DNA from: Streptomyces pilosus
GTDB taxonomy: Bacteria > Actinomycetota > Actinomycetes > Streptomycetales > Streptomycetaceae
Length of the DNA: 64,000 nucleotides
Assembly (NCBI RefSeq): GCF_014649835.1
Contig: NZ_BMTU01000007.1
Span: forward strand, 62,001-126,000
Direction: 5' to 3'
The position numbers and the translations under genes were made by a program. Below the pieces are notes generated by a model. That model did no database searches and had not been told where the DNA came from. It was given only the letters and a program-made list of their open reading frames with translations. Positions 28,054-36,427 of the stretch are shown here, piece by piece; within the stretch, counting starts at the first letter, position 1, and every line of letters starts with the position of its first letter.

Positions 28054-28488
28054 TCACCCTCCGGCATGCCCCGTCGCGGGCTCGGCGTCACCCGTCCCGC
28101 GAGCCCGCCCGAGAGGATCCACGATCAACCCTCTCACCAGCCGCACAAGTTCCTGAGGATCGAAGGGCTTCGCGAGAAAAGCGTCCACCCCGACGTCGAG
28201 CCCGCTGTCCACCTCGTACTGACTGCACGCACTGACGATGACGAGCGGAAGGTCACGCGTACGCGGATCGGAACGGAGCCGCCCGGCGGTCCTCAGCCCG
28301 TCCAGCCGCGGCATGACCACATCCAGGGTGACGAGGTCGGGCCGCACCTGATGAACGACTTCCAGACACTCGGCACCATCGGCCGCGGTCACGACCTCGA
28401 TGCCCTCCAGCTCGAGGTTGACCCTGATCAACTGCCGGATGACCTTGTTGTCGTCCACAACAAGAACCCGGCCCGATGCGCCTGGCAC
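28054..28488 (-). CDS. Single-domain CheY-like response regulator
   Basis: About 144 residues, receiver domain only. The acidic pair is in VLVVDDNKVIRQL, the phospho-acceptor aspartate in LVTLDVVMPRLDG, the switch Ser in VIVSACS, and the lysine in AFLAKPFDP. There is no output domain, so it must act by protein contact. A Pro/Gly-rich tail of about 25 residues follows. The start is set at GTG 28488 (VPGASGRVL); GTG 28491 or 28542 are alternatives. No histidine kinase gene is adjacent. Confidence 0.85.
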   Translation of the reverse strand: MPGASGRVLVVDDNKVIRQLIRVNLELEGIEVVTAADGAECLEVVHQVRPDLVTLDVVMPRLDGLRTAGRLRSDPRTRDLPLVIVSACSQYEVDSGLDVGVDAFLAKPFDPQELVRLVRGLIVDPLGRARGTGDAEPATGHAGG

Positions 28489-28650
28489 CACTCGAGAGTA
28501 GGTCGGGACCGGCCACCGCGTCCGGCGTTTCCCCACTTCCACCCCGACCGGGCGTCGCCCCGCCCCGCCCTCCTGCGAAAACGGTTCCTGACCACCCCGC
28601 GGGAACTGGTAGTGTTCTACCCGTCGCCGCGATCACCACGTGGATGACAC

Positions 28651-28722
28651 GCCCCCGTAGCTCAGGGGATAGAGCAACGGCCTCCGGAGCCGTGTGCGCA
28701 GGTTCGAATCCTGCCGGGGGCA
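28651..28722 (+). tRNA. tRNA-Arg (anticodon CCG), element insertion site
   Basis: A complete cloverleaf: 7-bp acceptor GCCCCCG/CGGGGGC, D-arm with AGGGGAT loop, anticodon stem around CTCCGGA giving anticodon CCG, and T-arm GCAGG-TTCGAAT-CCTGC. CC follows the discriminator A. The 3' half from the anticodon loop onward is repeated at 44213, which marks this gene as the attachment site of the mobile element. Confidence 0.97.
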
Positions 28723-28794
28723 CCCTGCATGAGGTGCCCAAAGACCCCGTCACCAGCGGAAACGCTGAGAACGGGGTCTTCGCGTATGTGCAGG
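28681..28794. repeat. attL: left direct repeat of the integrative element
   Basis: This 114-bp stretch is identical to 44213-44326 apart from 28728 (C) versus 44260 (T). The first 47 bp are perfect and run from the tRNA anticodon loop to past the 3' end. The rest carries the tRNA terminator. Crossover presumably lies in the 47-bp part. Confidence 0.93.
28741..28780 (+). terminator. tRNA-Arg terminator (left copy)
   Basis: AAGACCCCGT/ACGGGGTCTT (28741-28750 with 28771-28780) with an inner CAGCG-GAAA-CGCTG hairpin, 18 bp after the tRNA. The same hairpin is duplicated at the right end. Confidence 0.88.
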
Positions 28795-28829
28795 CATGTG
28801 CCGCCCGGAGCGGCCGTATGTCGGGGCCT

Positions 28830-28848
28830 GTGGACTATTCGTGGACAG
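28830..28848 (+). promoter_or_regulatory. Candidate integrase arm site, left end
   Basis: GTGGACTATTCGTGGACAG matches GTGGACCATTCATGGACAG at 44133-44151 (17 of 19). Each contains two TGGAC steps. The two copies lie inside the element, 36 and 61 bp from the att repeats, in the same orientation. They would flank attP in the circle as arm-type sites for integrase or Xis. Confidence 0.55.
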
Positions 28849-29037
28849 GATCTTGATACGTATCCGCAGGTCAAGCCCAGCAGACGAGAAGGACCGCGCA
28901 AGGGCCTGACGCTGACCTCACGCCACACAAGGGGCGACCCTGCCACTCCTACCAGTCACCCGCAATGAAGCGGGCTAACAAGGTTGCCGCACACAGTAAC
29001 GGTTCTCCGCAGATACATAATCCACTACCATCCCGGC

Positions 29038-29724
29038 ATGCCTTATGAAATTAGCTATGCGGAGAGATGGGCACTTTATGATCTTTGGGGAGGAAAGTGC
29101 GTTTGGTGCAACCTCCCCCTTTTCTGGTCCGACTACGAAGTAGAGCACCTAATCCCCAAACACCTAGCATCACCCGAGAATAAAGAAAAGCGACGTGAGG
29201 CGCTCACAAGACACGGCCTCCCCTCCGATTACGATCTATATGCGATCGAAAATCTGGCACCAAGCTGCGGACCCTGCAACTCAGGCAAAGGTCGAAGGAT
29301 ACCCACACTCGCCCCAGCCATCACCGAACTGCTGAACAAGGCACAAAAACTAGCTCCAAAAGTACGCAAGAAAGCTGCCGCGTTCGCCAAAAAGCGCGAC
29401 ACAGAAAAAGCGCTCGCAATGATCATGGCGTCTGATGATATCGAGCAACTGAAGGCCGCCGCAGACTTCATTCAGGGGAAACTAAAGCAGGCCTCCGAGT
29501 CCCTGCTCGCACGAGTACACCCGGCACTATCCGGACTTTACGACCCCAAGCGCTGGAATTCCATTACCCCCCTCTCCGCAGACGTAGCTTTTGTGGCGGA
29601 CGGGAAGACAGGCGGGGTTACAGGTAAGCATATTAGTTGGCAATGCCCCCACTGCTCATCTTACGGTCCATGGAACGGGAACAGGTGCCTAACCTGCGGG
29701 CAAATGGACGTACCGGATTGGTGA
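29038..29724 (+). CDS. HNH endonuclease with C-terminal zinc ribbon
   Basis: A 228-residue protein. The HNH core has CVWC (21-24), the catalytic histidine in EVEHLIPKH (H37), then NLAPSCGPCNSGKG completing the second zinc pair and the HNH asparagine/histidine region. A helical, lysine-rich middle follows, and a C-terminal CPHC...CLTC ribbon (about 200-222). Start ATG 29038 rather than upstream codons because the family begins near YAERWALYDL. GC is clearly lower than in the neighbours, with A/T-ending codons, so it was acquired. Likely a defence or anti-element nuclease. It lies between attL and int, convergent with int. Specificity is unknown. Confidence 0.8.
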   Translation: MPYEISYAERWALYDLWGGKCVWCNLPLFWSDYEVEHLIPKHLASPENKEKRREALTRHGLPSDYDLYAIENLAPSCGPCNSGKGRRIPTLAPAITELLNKAQKLAPKVRKKAAAFAKKRDTEKALAMIMASDDIEQLKAAADFIQGKLKQASESLLARVHPALSGLYDPKRWNSITPLSADVAFVADGKTGGVTGKHISWQCPHCSSYGPWNGNRCLTCGQMDVPDW

Positions 29725-29736
29725 AGCTATAAAAAG

Positions 29737-29770
29737 ACGGAAGGCCCCTGGGATTCCAGAGGCCTTCCGT
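29737..29770 (-). terminator. Bidirectional terminator between HNH gene and int
   Basis: ACGGAAGGCC/GGCCTTCCGT 10-bp stem (29737-29746 with 29761-29770). On the minus strand it is followed by CTTTTT, a good intrinsic terminator for the integrase transcript. It can also end the HNH transcript. Confidence 0.85.
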
Positions 29771-29786
29771 TCTGCACTGCATGTAG

Positions 29787-31160
29787 TCACTCGTACTCGC
29801 TCAACAACTCCTCGATCTTGCGATTGGCGATCTCCTGCCGTCCGTCGATGCACTTGGCGTAGCGGCTCAGCAGGACCTCCACACTGTTGCCCGCACGCTC
29901 GGCGACCTCCGTCGGGTCCACCCCGGAGTTGAGCCAGGTCGACAGTGCCGAGTGCCGGAGGTCGTACGGTCGGGCAGCGAGCGGAGAGGCGACCGCGGCC
30001 GGCGGGAGCGCCAGCGCACGGGCCTCCTGCCAGACGCGGTAGTACGTCGAGGAGCCGACCACTCCCCCACGCTCGTTGGTGAACAGCCGCCCGTCCTCGG
30101 CGGTGCCGAAGGTATCGAGGTGCTGCCGGAGGATGGTGACGAGCTGGGGCGGGATCGGCACGAGCCGGACCTCTTCCGCCGGCCGGTTCTTGAGGCCCCG
30201 GTCGTCGTGGGTCTCGCCGGAGTCTGTCCACTGCTTGCCGACACTGGGGCGCGTCCGGTTCAGCAGTACCGTCCCCCAGCCGGCCTCGGGAAGCTTCAGG
30301 TCCGCATCGGTGAGGCCGACGGCCTCAGCCGGACGCAAGGCCCCGTAGTACATGCAGGCGAACAGGCCGACGAGTCGGCGACCACGCGCCCGGCTGTACC
30401 CACCGACATACGAGACCGAAGTCAGCAGGGAACGGGCCTGCGCGGGATTGGCGACCACCCGGGGGTCGACTTCCCCGGCCACCTTCGGTTTCTTCCAACG
30501 GATGCCCGTGATCGGGTTCTCTTTAAATTCCCCGAGGTCCACTGCATAGTGCAGCGCGTTGACGAGCGTCCGACGCTTGCGCCGGACGGTCTCCGCGGCT
30601 GCTGCTGTCCCGTCGAGCTTCAGCTTGAGCGAATCCAGGACGGCCCTGCCGATCGCGGCGTCACCGAGGTCCGAGAGCGGACGCGATGCCTTGGCCACCC
30701 AGTGCAAGGTGTTCGCGATCTCGGTCGGCAATTCGCGCTCGTCCGGCCCGGGAAGGATGAAGGCCCAGTTGCGAAGCGCCCTCCTGATCAGTTCCTCGGA
30801 CGGCTGCCCCGGATGCTCCTCAAGAAGGGCCATCGTCACGGCGGTCAGGGCCTCATTGATCCCATTGCGCGTGTTCGGCGCCGCGTGCGGCCACTTCATG
30901 GCGAGGTACTTCAGAGCGAAGGCGTACCAGGTCATCGAGGCTGCCTTTTCGACCATCGAATCGGGTAGCCCTGTCTCTGTGTCGAACTCTTCGCCGACAT
31001 GAGCGGCGCGAAGCAACTTGGAACGGTAATGGTCCGCAAGCCCCTTGGTGCGGAACTGTTCGGAGAACACGTTCCCGGCAACGGTCCACCGGACGTCATA
31101 GGACGACTTCTTGGTGTTCCTCTTCCGGACACCCCACACCTTTACGTCGAGAGACTTCAT
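29787..31160 (-). CDS. int: Site-specific tyrosine integrase
   Basis: A 457-residue tyrosine recombinase that inserts the element into tRNA-Arg. The N-terminal arm-binding and core-binding domains come first. In the catalytic domain are box I arginine in ALRPAEAVGL, box II YDLRH (R402; the usual His is Tyr, as in many AICE integrases) and the nucleophile in SRYAKC (about Y434). Its ATG overlaps the xis stop as ATGA, so it is coupled to xis and repSA. Being promoter-distal to repSA, it may be expressed together with replication. Confidence 0.95.
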   Translation of the reverse strand: MKSLDVKVWGVRKRNTKKSSYDVRWTVAGNVFSEQFRTKGLADHYRSKLLRAAHVGEEFDTETGLPDSMVEKAASMTWYAFALKYLAMKWPHAAPNTRNGINEALTAVTMALLEEHPGQPSEELIRRALRNWAFILPGPDERELPTEIANTLHWVAKASRPLSDLGDAAIGRAVLDSLKLKLDGTAAAAETVRRKRRTLVNALHYAVDLGEFKENPITGIRWKKPKVAGEVDPRVVANPAQARSLLTSVSYVGGYSRARGRRLVGLFACMYYGALRPAEAVGLTDADLKLPEAGWGTVLLNRTRPSVGKQWTDSGETHDDRGLKNRPAEEVRLVPIPPQLVTILRQHLDTFGTAEDGRLFTNERGGVVGSSTYYRVWQEARALALPPAAVASPLAARPYDLRHSALSTWLNSGVDPTEVAERAGNSVEVLLSRYAKCIDGRQEIANRKIEELLSEYE

Positions 31161-31327
31161 GCCGCCGCCTCCAACTGACGCAGCCAGGCGGTGAAGTCAC
31201 TCCGCCACACCCGGAGCTCCCCATTGGGCAGCTTGAACGCAGCGGGGCCCTGCCCCAGCTCTCGCCACCGGTAGAAAGTACGGCGGGATACACCACCCAG
31301 CTCTGCGAGGATCTGCGGGACAGTCAT
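31157..31327 (-). CDS. xis: Excisionase, MerR/HTH_17-type
   Basis: A 56-residue winged-helix DNA-binding protein that directs integrase toward excision. TVPQILAELGGVSRRTFYRW is the helix-turn-helix and LPNGELRVWRSDFTAWL the wing. The ATG (31325-31327) shares a base with the repSA stop (TGATG), and its stop overlaps int (ATGA). The gene order rep-xis-int is the pSAM2 arrangement. Confidence 0.92.
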   Translation of the reverse strand: MTVPQILAELGGVSRRTFYRWRELGQGPAAFKLPNGELRVWRSDFTAWLRQLEAAA

Positions 31328-32703
31328 CAATTCGTCACGTCGGTGGTCCACGCCGGTTCTCCTTCCGTGTCGTCGTCTGTCAGGGCTGCGGGTGAGGGGA
31401 TGCCGTGAGCGATGAGGTGTTCTGCAGCGGTCAGTCCGGTGCCGGCGAAGCGCCAGTGGGAGAGGACGAGCACGGTGTCCGGGTCGGGCAGCGGGTGGCC
31501 GGCCTCGGCCGCGCGTTCGCGGGTGAGGGCTTCGTTGTGGTCGGCGCGTTCCTGGCGAAGGGCGCCGAGGGTGACGGAGTAGGCGCGGGACTTGGTGGAG
31601 AAGTGGCCGCGGAAGCCGAGCATGTGGGCCCACTTGCGCAGGCGCAGGTCTTCGAGTTCGGGCAGGGCGCCCAGGTGCCAGCAGGTGAGGATCATGCGCC
31701 GGGCGTGGTCGGTGACGCCGGAGCCGATCAGGTCCGTGATCGGGTTGCGGATGGGCCGGTCGAGGGTGCCCGCGGTTTCAGCGCCCTTGGTGGCGTACTT
31801 GGCGATGTAGGCGGCCACGGCGCGGCTGGACAGTTCCGAGGTGCCCGCGAAGTCCGCCGAGCGGATGGGGCGGAGGTCGAGCTGTTCACCGAAGCGGAAG
31901 GCGTACGCGTGGCCGTCGAGGACCGGGCCCGGTGCCTCGGCCGTCCGGGCCGCCGAGCCGATCGCGTCGGTGAGCAGTTCGGTGGTGGCCCAGGCCGGCG
32001 GGGCGTCCTCGGCGCCGTCCGGGCCGTCGAGGCGGATGACGGCGTGGAAGTGGACGGCACCGCGCCGCTGGTACTCGGCGACCTTGGCGTACGAGACCTT
32101 GAGGCAGTGGCGCAGTGCCGAGCGGCTGAGGCCCGCGCGGGAGGCGAGGTGCTGGCGCAGGTAGGTGGTGAAGCGGCCCCACAGGGCCCCGGCGTGCGCG
32201 TTCCACAGGACGGCCGCGCGGTAGTCGTAGCGGTCCGGGTCCAGGGGCGTGCCGAGGGCGGGGTCGTCATCCGAGTGGAGGCGTCCGCAGCGGCACCGGC
32301 CGCCGCCGGGGCGGTTGTGGACGGGTCCGAAGGATGGGGCGGTGAAGGTGACGAAGACGCGCGGGTGCTGGGCGACGGACGGGCCGATGCCCTTGCCGCC
32401 GCTCAGCCCGGCCGTGACGAGGTGGAACGTGTCTTTGCGGTAGATCTCGGCGCAGGCGGCGCACCGGGTGGCCCGGCGGTTGTTGCAGCGGATGAGGAGC
32501 TGTCCGGCTGGGAGGTCACGGTCAGCGATCTCACGGACGATCTCCCCGGTGGCAGCGTGGACGTCGAGCCGGTGGCCCTGCATCCGGACGGGCCGCTCGC
32601 AGCCGCCAAGGCGCTGGATCTGGCGGGCGTAGACGCTGAGGTCGCCGTGCCGGGCGAGTGCTGCCAGCTGGCGGATGGCTGCGGTCTCAACCGCAGGACG
32701 CAT
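31327..32703 (-). CDS. repSA: Rolling-circle replication initiator RepSA-type
   Basis: A 458-residue HUH endonuclease-like initiator for replication of the excised circle. Motif 1 VFVTFTAPSFGPVH, motif 2 HxH in GAVHFHAVIRLDG, motif 3 catalytic tyrosine in AYIAKYATKG. Cysteine pairs (CAACAEIY, RCRCG) suggest zinc binding. ATG 32703 has AAGGAGG nine bases upstream. The frame upstream to 32844 is noncoding and crosses the operator palindrome at 32755. The double-strand origin is not identified, possibly inside this gene. Confidence 0.93.
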   Translation of the reverse strand: MRPAVETAAIRQLAALARHGDLSVYARQIQRLGGCERPVRMQGHRLDVHAATGEIVREIADRDLPAGQLLIRCNNRRATRCAACAEIYRKDTFHLVTAGLSGGKGIGPSVAQHPRVFVTFTAPSFGPVHNRPGGGRCRCGRLHSDDDPALGTPLDPDRYDYRAAVLWNAHAGALWGRFTTYLRQHLASRAGLSRSALRHCLKVSYAKVAEYQRRGAVHFHAVIRLDGPDGAEDAPPAWATTELLTDAIGSAARTAEAPGPVLDGHAYAFRFGEQLDLRPIRSADFAGTSELSSRAVAAYIAKYATKGAETAGTLDRPIRNPITDLIGSGVTDHARRMILTCWHLGALPELEDLRLRKWAHMLGFRGHFSTKSRAYSVTLGALRQERADHNEALTRERAAEAGHPLPDPDTVLVLSHWRFAGTGLTAAEHLIAHGIPSPAALTDDDTEGEPAWTTDVTN

Positions 32704-32754
32704 GTGCGGGTTCCTCCTTGAAAAGAGCGGACGTACGGTGTGAACGCCCGACCC

Positions 32755-32770
32755 GTCTAGGGGGCTAGAC
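32755..32770. promoter_or_regulatory. Operator palindrome upstream of repSA
   Basis: GTCTAG-GGGG-CTAGAC, a perfect 6+6 inverted repeat with a 4-base centre, 52 bp before the repSA start. The same pattern recurs at 38125-38140 and 38673-38688, and half-site forms at 36299-36393. Confidence 0.82.
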
Positions 32771-32804
32771 AGCAGGGGCAGGCCGGGCGGGTGGAGCGAT
32801 GGGG

Positions 32805-33107
32805 TCAGCGGCGGGGGAGGACGGAGCGGATGACGACGGCGCACACGGCCACGGACGTGGCGGTGAGAGCGACAGCGAGGAGCATGGAGACCAGGACGGC
32901 GCCGACGACCAAGACCACGGCGGTACCGCCGCCGACCAGGGCGAGCGCGGTGCCGGGCGTGAGCCGGACGGCCAGGCGGATCGGGACCGGAGTGACGGGG
33001 GCCGGCGGCGGAGCCGGGGCCCCCGGTGTGATGGTGGCCGGTTCGACGGTGGGCGGGGCGACCGGGCCGGTGGGCTGCGGCATGGTCGGGACCTTCGGTC
33101 GGAACAT
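32805..33107 (-). CDS. SpdD-like spread/transfer membrane protein
   Basis: A 100-residue protein. MFRPKVPTMP at the start, then a long proline-rich stretch and two closely spaced hydrophobic helices (ALALVGGGTAVVLVVGAVLVS and the following LLAVALTATSVAVCAVV). This pattern matches the SpdD family of Streptomyces conjugative elements, which promotes intramycelial spreading. The exact mechanism is unknown. It sits between repSA and other spd-like small genes on one strand. Confidence 0.8.
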   Translation of the reverse strand: MFRPKVPTMPQPTGPVAPPTVEPATITPGAPAPPPAPVTPVPIRLAVRLTPGTALALVGGGTAVVLVVGAVLVSMLLAVALTATSVAVCAVVIRSVLPRR

Positions 33108-33127
33108 GAACGCTCTCCCTTCGCGGG

Positions 33128-33283
33128 TCACTTGAGGACGGGGTCGATGACGGGGGCGAGCAGGCTGTCGGCGAGGAGGTAGCCGCCGACGAGCAGCACG
33201 GCGATGAGCCACCAGGGCGGGCGGATGAGCTTGACGCCGAGAACCCCGACGACGAGCAGGGCGAGCCAGAGCGGAACGTCCAT
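33128..33283 (-). CDS. Small two-helix membrane protein of the spread cluster
   Basis: A 51-residue protein, read directly: MDVPLWLALLVVGVLGVKLI at the start, then PPWWLIAVLLVGGYLL and a short tail VIDPVLK. Two hydrophobic segments. ATG 33283 with GGAG nine bases upstream. Similar tiny membrane proteins stand at this place in other AICEs. A role in plasmid spreading is inferred from position only. Confidence 0.75.
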   Translation of the reverse strand: MDVPLWLALLVVGVLGVKLIRPPWWLIAVLLVGGYLLADSLLAPVIDPVLK

Positions 33284-33298
33284 GGCGGTGGTCTCCTG

Positions 33299-33478
33299 TC
33301 AGGCCGGGCAGCAGTGGGTACGGGCGGCCAGTTCGGCGGCGGCGCGGCTGTCGTACTCGGCGGAGAAGTCGCAGCGGGGCGCGGTGCAGGCGGCCAGGTG
33401 GCGGTTCCGGCCGCGATCGACGTACGAGGCGACGTTCACGGGTCCGATGCGGCGGACGTTGCGGAAGCGGCGGTGCAT
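33299..33478 (-). CDS. Small cysteine-containing mobile-element transfer protein
   Basis: A 59-residue basic protein: MHRRFRNVRRIGPVNVASYV start, then CTAPRC (C31, C36), SAEYDSRAAAELAARTHCC (C56, C57). Four cysteines suggest a zinc finger. The family is common in AICEs between spdB and spdD and is usually named mobile element transfer protein. GGGAGGAG lies upstream. Function is unproven. Confidence 0.78.
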   Translation of the reverse strand: MHRRFRNVRRIGPVNVASYVDRGRNRHLAACTAPRCDFSAEYDSRAAAELAARTHCCPA

Positions 33479-33493
33479 GGTGGTGCTCCTCCC

Positions 33494-34204
33494 TCAGAGG
33501 TGAGCGGCGACGGATGCGGTCATGGACGGGGGCAGGCCGAGCCGGGCGCGCACGGCGTCGGGATCGGCGGGGCGGCCGGTGGTCGAGCGGTGTTCCTCGG
33601 CCAGGGTGCGGACGCGGTCGACGAGGGCGGGTGGCAGGGCGACGACGGAAGCGGATGCGGGGGTCGGAGTCGCGACCGGTTCGGCAGCGGACTCCGGAGC
33701 CGGCCCGGGGTCGGCGGAGGACGACGGCAGCGCCTCACGGTCGGGCCGGTCGACGGCAGACGGAACGGCGTGCGGCTCCGCAGGGGTGTCCGCTGCCGAG
33801 GGGGCCGGGGCCGCCGGTGTTTCCGGGGTGTGCGGGGCGTGGGCCAGGAGCGTGCCGCCGAAGAAGGCGATGGCGGGCCAGCCGGCGACCGTCACGCGGA
33901 GCCAGGCCGGTACGTCGTCCAGGTCGAGGAGCCCGGCCGTGGCGACGTTGGCGCCGAGGGACGCGGCCAGGGCCACCAGGAACCACAGCCGCGGGCCGCC
34001 GGCCACCTGTCCCGCTCGCTGCTGCTGGCGCATCCGGCGCCAGGCGGCGACCAGGAGCAGGTCGACGCTCACGGGGTAGGCCCACGCCTTCCAGCCGTCC
34101 TGTCCGGCCGCTGCGGCGAGGTCGTGCAGGTGGGAGAAGGACAGGGCACCGGCGATGACGGCCTGAACGATCACGGCGTCCACGCGGGCCAGGTGGGCAC
34201 GCAT
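33494..34204 (-). CDS. SpdB-like DUF2637 membrane protein
   Basis: A 236-residue protein. Four hydrophobic segments in the first 120 residues, including the DUF2637-type sequence WAYPVSVDLLLVAAWRRMRQ, then a proline/alanine-rich linker and a C-terminal helical domain (LVDRVRTLAEEHRSTTGRPADPDAVRARLG) that looks like a DNA-binding end. Related proteins in Streptomyces plasmids and AICEs are spread genes. AGGAG precedes the ATG. Confidence 0.85.
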   Translation of the reverse strand: MRAHLARVDAVIVQAVIAGALSFSHLHDLAAAAGQDGWKAWAYPVSVDLLLVAAWRRMRQQQRAGQVAGGPRLWFLVALAASLGANVATAGLLDLDDVPAWLRVTVAGWPAIAFFGGTLLAHAPHTPETPAAPAPSAADTPAEPHAVPSAVDRPDREALPSSSADPGPAPESAAEPVATPTPASASVVALPPALVDRVRTLAEEHRSTTGRPADPDAVRARLGLPPSMTASVAAHL

Positions 34205-34228
34205 CGGCTCGGTCTCCTTCCGGCGTGA

Positions 34229-34442
34229 TCAGTCGGTGGACTTGAGCGAGTCGGCGCGCTCGCGGGCGAGGCGGGCCACCTCCGGCGGCCTCGGTGTCGC
34301 CGGGCGTGTGGTCGGCGATGCGCTCCAGCAGATCCGCCTTACGGTCCATGAGCGCGGCGTACTCAGCAGAGGTCCGGTTCTGCCGGAGCGCGGCCAGGTC
34401 CGCGATGAGCGCGCTGACTTCGGCGATGGAGGGACGTGACAC
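34229..34442 (-). pseudogene. Small conserved AICE gene with a 1-bp frameshift
   Basis: From GTG 34442 the frame reads (V)SRPSIAEVSALIADLAA, then MDRKADLLERIADHTPGDTEAA and then drifts into a non-protein frame. Shifting one base near 34277-34290 continues as EVARLARERADSLKSTD and a stop at 34229. That gives a 70-residue helical protein of the type found before spdB in AICEs. One extra G (GCCGCCGGAGG) explains it. It may be a mutation or a sequencing error. Function is unknown. Confidence 0.65.
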
Positions 34443-34525
34443 AGGGCTTCCTTCCGGTTTCGGGCATGGGAGGGGCAGGGACATGGCGCGAGGCGGTCAC
34501 GCCGGCCGTGGGAGAGGGAGTGCGG

Positions 34526-35893
34526 TTACTCGGTGACCGGGCGAGCGGTGGGCACCGCAGGAGCAGAGGAGAAAGGCCCGGCGGGCTCCGGGGCGACGAC
34601 GGGCCGGAAGGCGTCGAGGCGGGGCAGTTCCGGGACCAGGCCGGAGGTGTCGCGGCAGACGGCCGCCGCGTCGTCGAGGGTGAGGTGGGGCGAGCGGACG
34701 CGGGACCAGCCGCCGGAGGAGTCGCCGACGACCGCGACGCCGGGCCGTTCGGCCGGGATGGAGGTGGCGGCCAGCGCCGCTTCCGGCGCGATGTCGCCGA
34801 GCGCCATGTTGGCGGACGTCTCGTCGTTGACGCGGTGGCAGACCCGTCCGGTGAGCTGGGCGCGGAGCATGGTGGCGCCCTTGCCGAGTTCGGCGCCGAA
34901 TCGCTGTCCGCACACCTCCAGGTAGATGCCGGCCGCGCGGCCGAGCTGGGCGAGGCGGATGAGCTTGGTGACCATGGCGTCCCGCCGCTTCTCGTCGTCC
35001 TTGCTCGCGGCGAGGAAGAGTTCGGCGACCTCGTCGACGACGACCACGACCGGCACCGGCCGCGCCTTCTCCGGCAGGCCCCAGACGTCCGAGGTGAGCA
35101 CGGCGTCCGGACCGGTCCCGCCCGTCATGCCGATCAGGCGGAACCGTGCCTCCATCTCCTCCACGAGGACGTCCAGGAGGTCGTTCGCACGATCCGGCGT
35201 GTCGGCGAGTGCCGACAACCGGGGCGCGAACGGCGCCAGTTCGACGCCCCATTTGCAGTCGATGCCGACGAGCGCGACGGGTTGCCGGGCCAGCCCGCAC
35301 AGCAGGTTGCGCAGGTACACGGACTTGCCGGACTGCGTGGCGCCGAGGATCAGTTCGTGCGGCACGGTGCGAAAGTTCCGAACGTGCCAGTGCCCGTCCT
35401 CGCGCAGCGCCAGCGACAGGGACAGCGGTTCGGTCCGCAGCCACCGCCGAGGAGGTCGGACGTCGGCGAGGACGTCCCAGCCGACCAACCGCAGCTCCAG
35501 CCGCCCCGGCTTGGTGGGACGGACGTGCACGGCGTGCGCGCCCCAGGCGTGCCGCAGCCGGTCGGCCGAGGCGCTGAAGTCCTCGGGCGCCTGCCCGGCC
35601 GCCATGCGCAGCCGCATCACGAGCCCGGACCCAATCGGTAGCGGCAGCGAGTGGCGAGGCGGTACGGGAGCAGCCTGCCGCCCGATCATCCGGGCGGTGG
35701 CCCGGCGCATGGCCGAGGCGGGCACCGTCAGGCCGCAAGCGTCCATGGTGGCCCGGTACGTGGCGAGCACCCGCAGCGCGACGGCCGGATACCCGACCAG
35801 CCACCAGAACAGGACCGGCAGCCGACGGCGCACCGAAACCAGCGCGGCCACCGCCAGCAGTGCCGGCACCAGAACCCACAGGGCATCGGTCAT
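34526..35893 (-). CDS. FtsK/SpoIIIE-like conjugal DNA translocase (TraSA/TraB type)
   Basis: A 455-residue motor that alone moves double-stranded DNA between mycelia in Streptomyces conjugation. Two N-terminal membrane helices (about 5-45), then the ATPase: Walker A LILGATQSGKSVYL, Walker B VVVVVDEVAELFL, and RLAQLGRAAGIYLEVCGQR (sensor region). The C-terminal tail (about 50 residues, P/A-rich) may bind clt. No separate relaxase is present, as expected for this transfer mode. Last strong gene of the transfer operon before the spd genes. Confidence 0.93.
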   Translation of the reverse strand: MTDALWVLVPALLAVAALVSVRRRLPVLFWWLVGYPAVALRVLATYRATMDACGLTVPASAMRRATARMIGRQAAPVPPRHSLPLPIGSGLVMRLRMAAGQAPEDFSASADRLRHAWGAHAVHVRPTKPGRLELRLVGWDVLADVRPPRRWLRTEPLSLSLALREDGHWHVRNFRTVPHELILGATQSGKSVYLRNLLCGLARQPVALVGIDCKWGVELAPFAPRLSALADTPDRANDLLDVLVEEMEARFRLIGMTGGTGPDAVLTSDVWGLPEKARPVPVVVVVDEVAELFLAASKDDEKRRDAMVTKLIRLAQLGRAAGIYLEVCGQRFGAELGKGATMLRAQLTGRVCHRVNDETSANMALGDIAPEAALAATSIPAERPGVAVVGDSSGGWSRVRSPHLTLDDAAAVCRDTSGLVPELPRLDAFRPVVAPEPAGPFSSAPAVPTARPVTE

Positions 35894-35898
35894 GATGC

Positions 35899-36246
35899 TC
35901 AGCCCTGCGCCGCAGCCGAAGTGCCGACCATGACGGCGTCCGCCCGGTAGGCGATACCGTGCCGGGCACGGCCGCCGAACTCGCTCTCCCAGGGCCGGGC
36001 CACCAGGCCGGACAGGAAGACCGGCGCACCCATGACCAGGCCCTCGCCGATGCCCTTCTCGGGCACGGTGACCTTGATCATGTCCGAGCCGCCCTGGGCG
36101 ATGAACACCAGCTCCAAGACCATGAGCCGGTCGTTGGTGACCGGGTCCACGGCTACCTCGCCGGTCTGCCGGTCCCTCACCTTGACCTCGGGCAGCTTCG
36201 TGACCAGCAGAGTGGCGGACGAGGTGTCCACGGGGATGACACGCAT
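35899..36246 (-). CDS. Conserved AICE protein, regulator-like (SCO3933/Pra position)
   Basis: A 115-residue protein starting MRVIPVDTSSATLLV. It is beta-rich, with KVRDRQTGEVAVDPVT and VTVPEKGIGEGLVMGAPVFL, reminiscent of an OB-fold. It stands immediately upstream of the FtsK-like gene, where AICEs encode a small conserved protein sometimes named a regulatory or replication-activation protein. No DNA-binding motif is visible. ATG 36246 has GAGG upstream. It is the first gene of the transfer operon, downstream of three operator half-sites. Confidence 0.7.
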   Translation of the reverse strand: MRVIPVDTSSATLLVTKLPEVKVRDRQTGEVAVDPVTNDRLMVLELVFIAQGGSDMIKVTVPEKGIGEGLVMGAPVFLSGLVARPWESEFGGRARHGIAYRADAVMVGTSAAAQG

Positions 36247-36298
36247 GCTGTGAACCTCACTTGATCGGGCGTCCGTCACGGACGCCGAGCCGTTGAAT

Positions 36299-36393
36299 AC
36301 CCCCCTAGACAGCGCAGGGAGGAACCCACCCCAACTGTCTAGGGGGGTTGACGGCTACCGTAACGCGGCATCTCGACAACTGTCTAGGGGGGT
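36299..36393. promoter_or_regulatory. Three operator half-sites before the transfer operon
   Basis: A 14-mer CTGTCTAGGGGGGT occurs at 36335-36348 and 36380-36393, and in reverse orientation at 36299-36312. It contains the GTCTAG half of the 16-bp palindrome found elsewhere in the element. The positions fit a control region for the operon 36246 to repSA. Confidence 0.82.
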
Positions 36394-36427
36394 ATACGAG
36401 CGCCGTGTCTGCGGAGTGACCGGCGCT

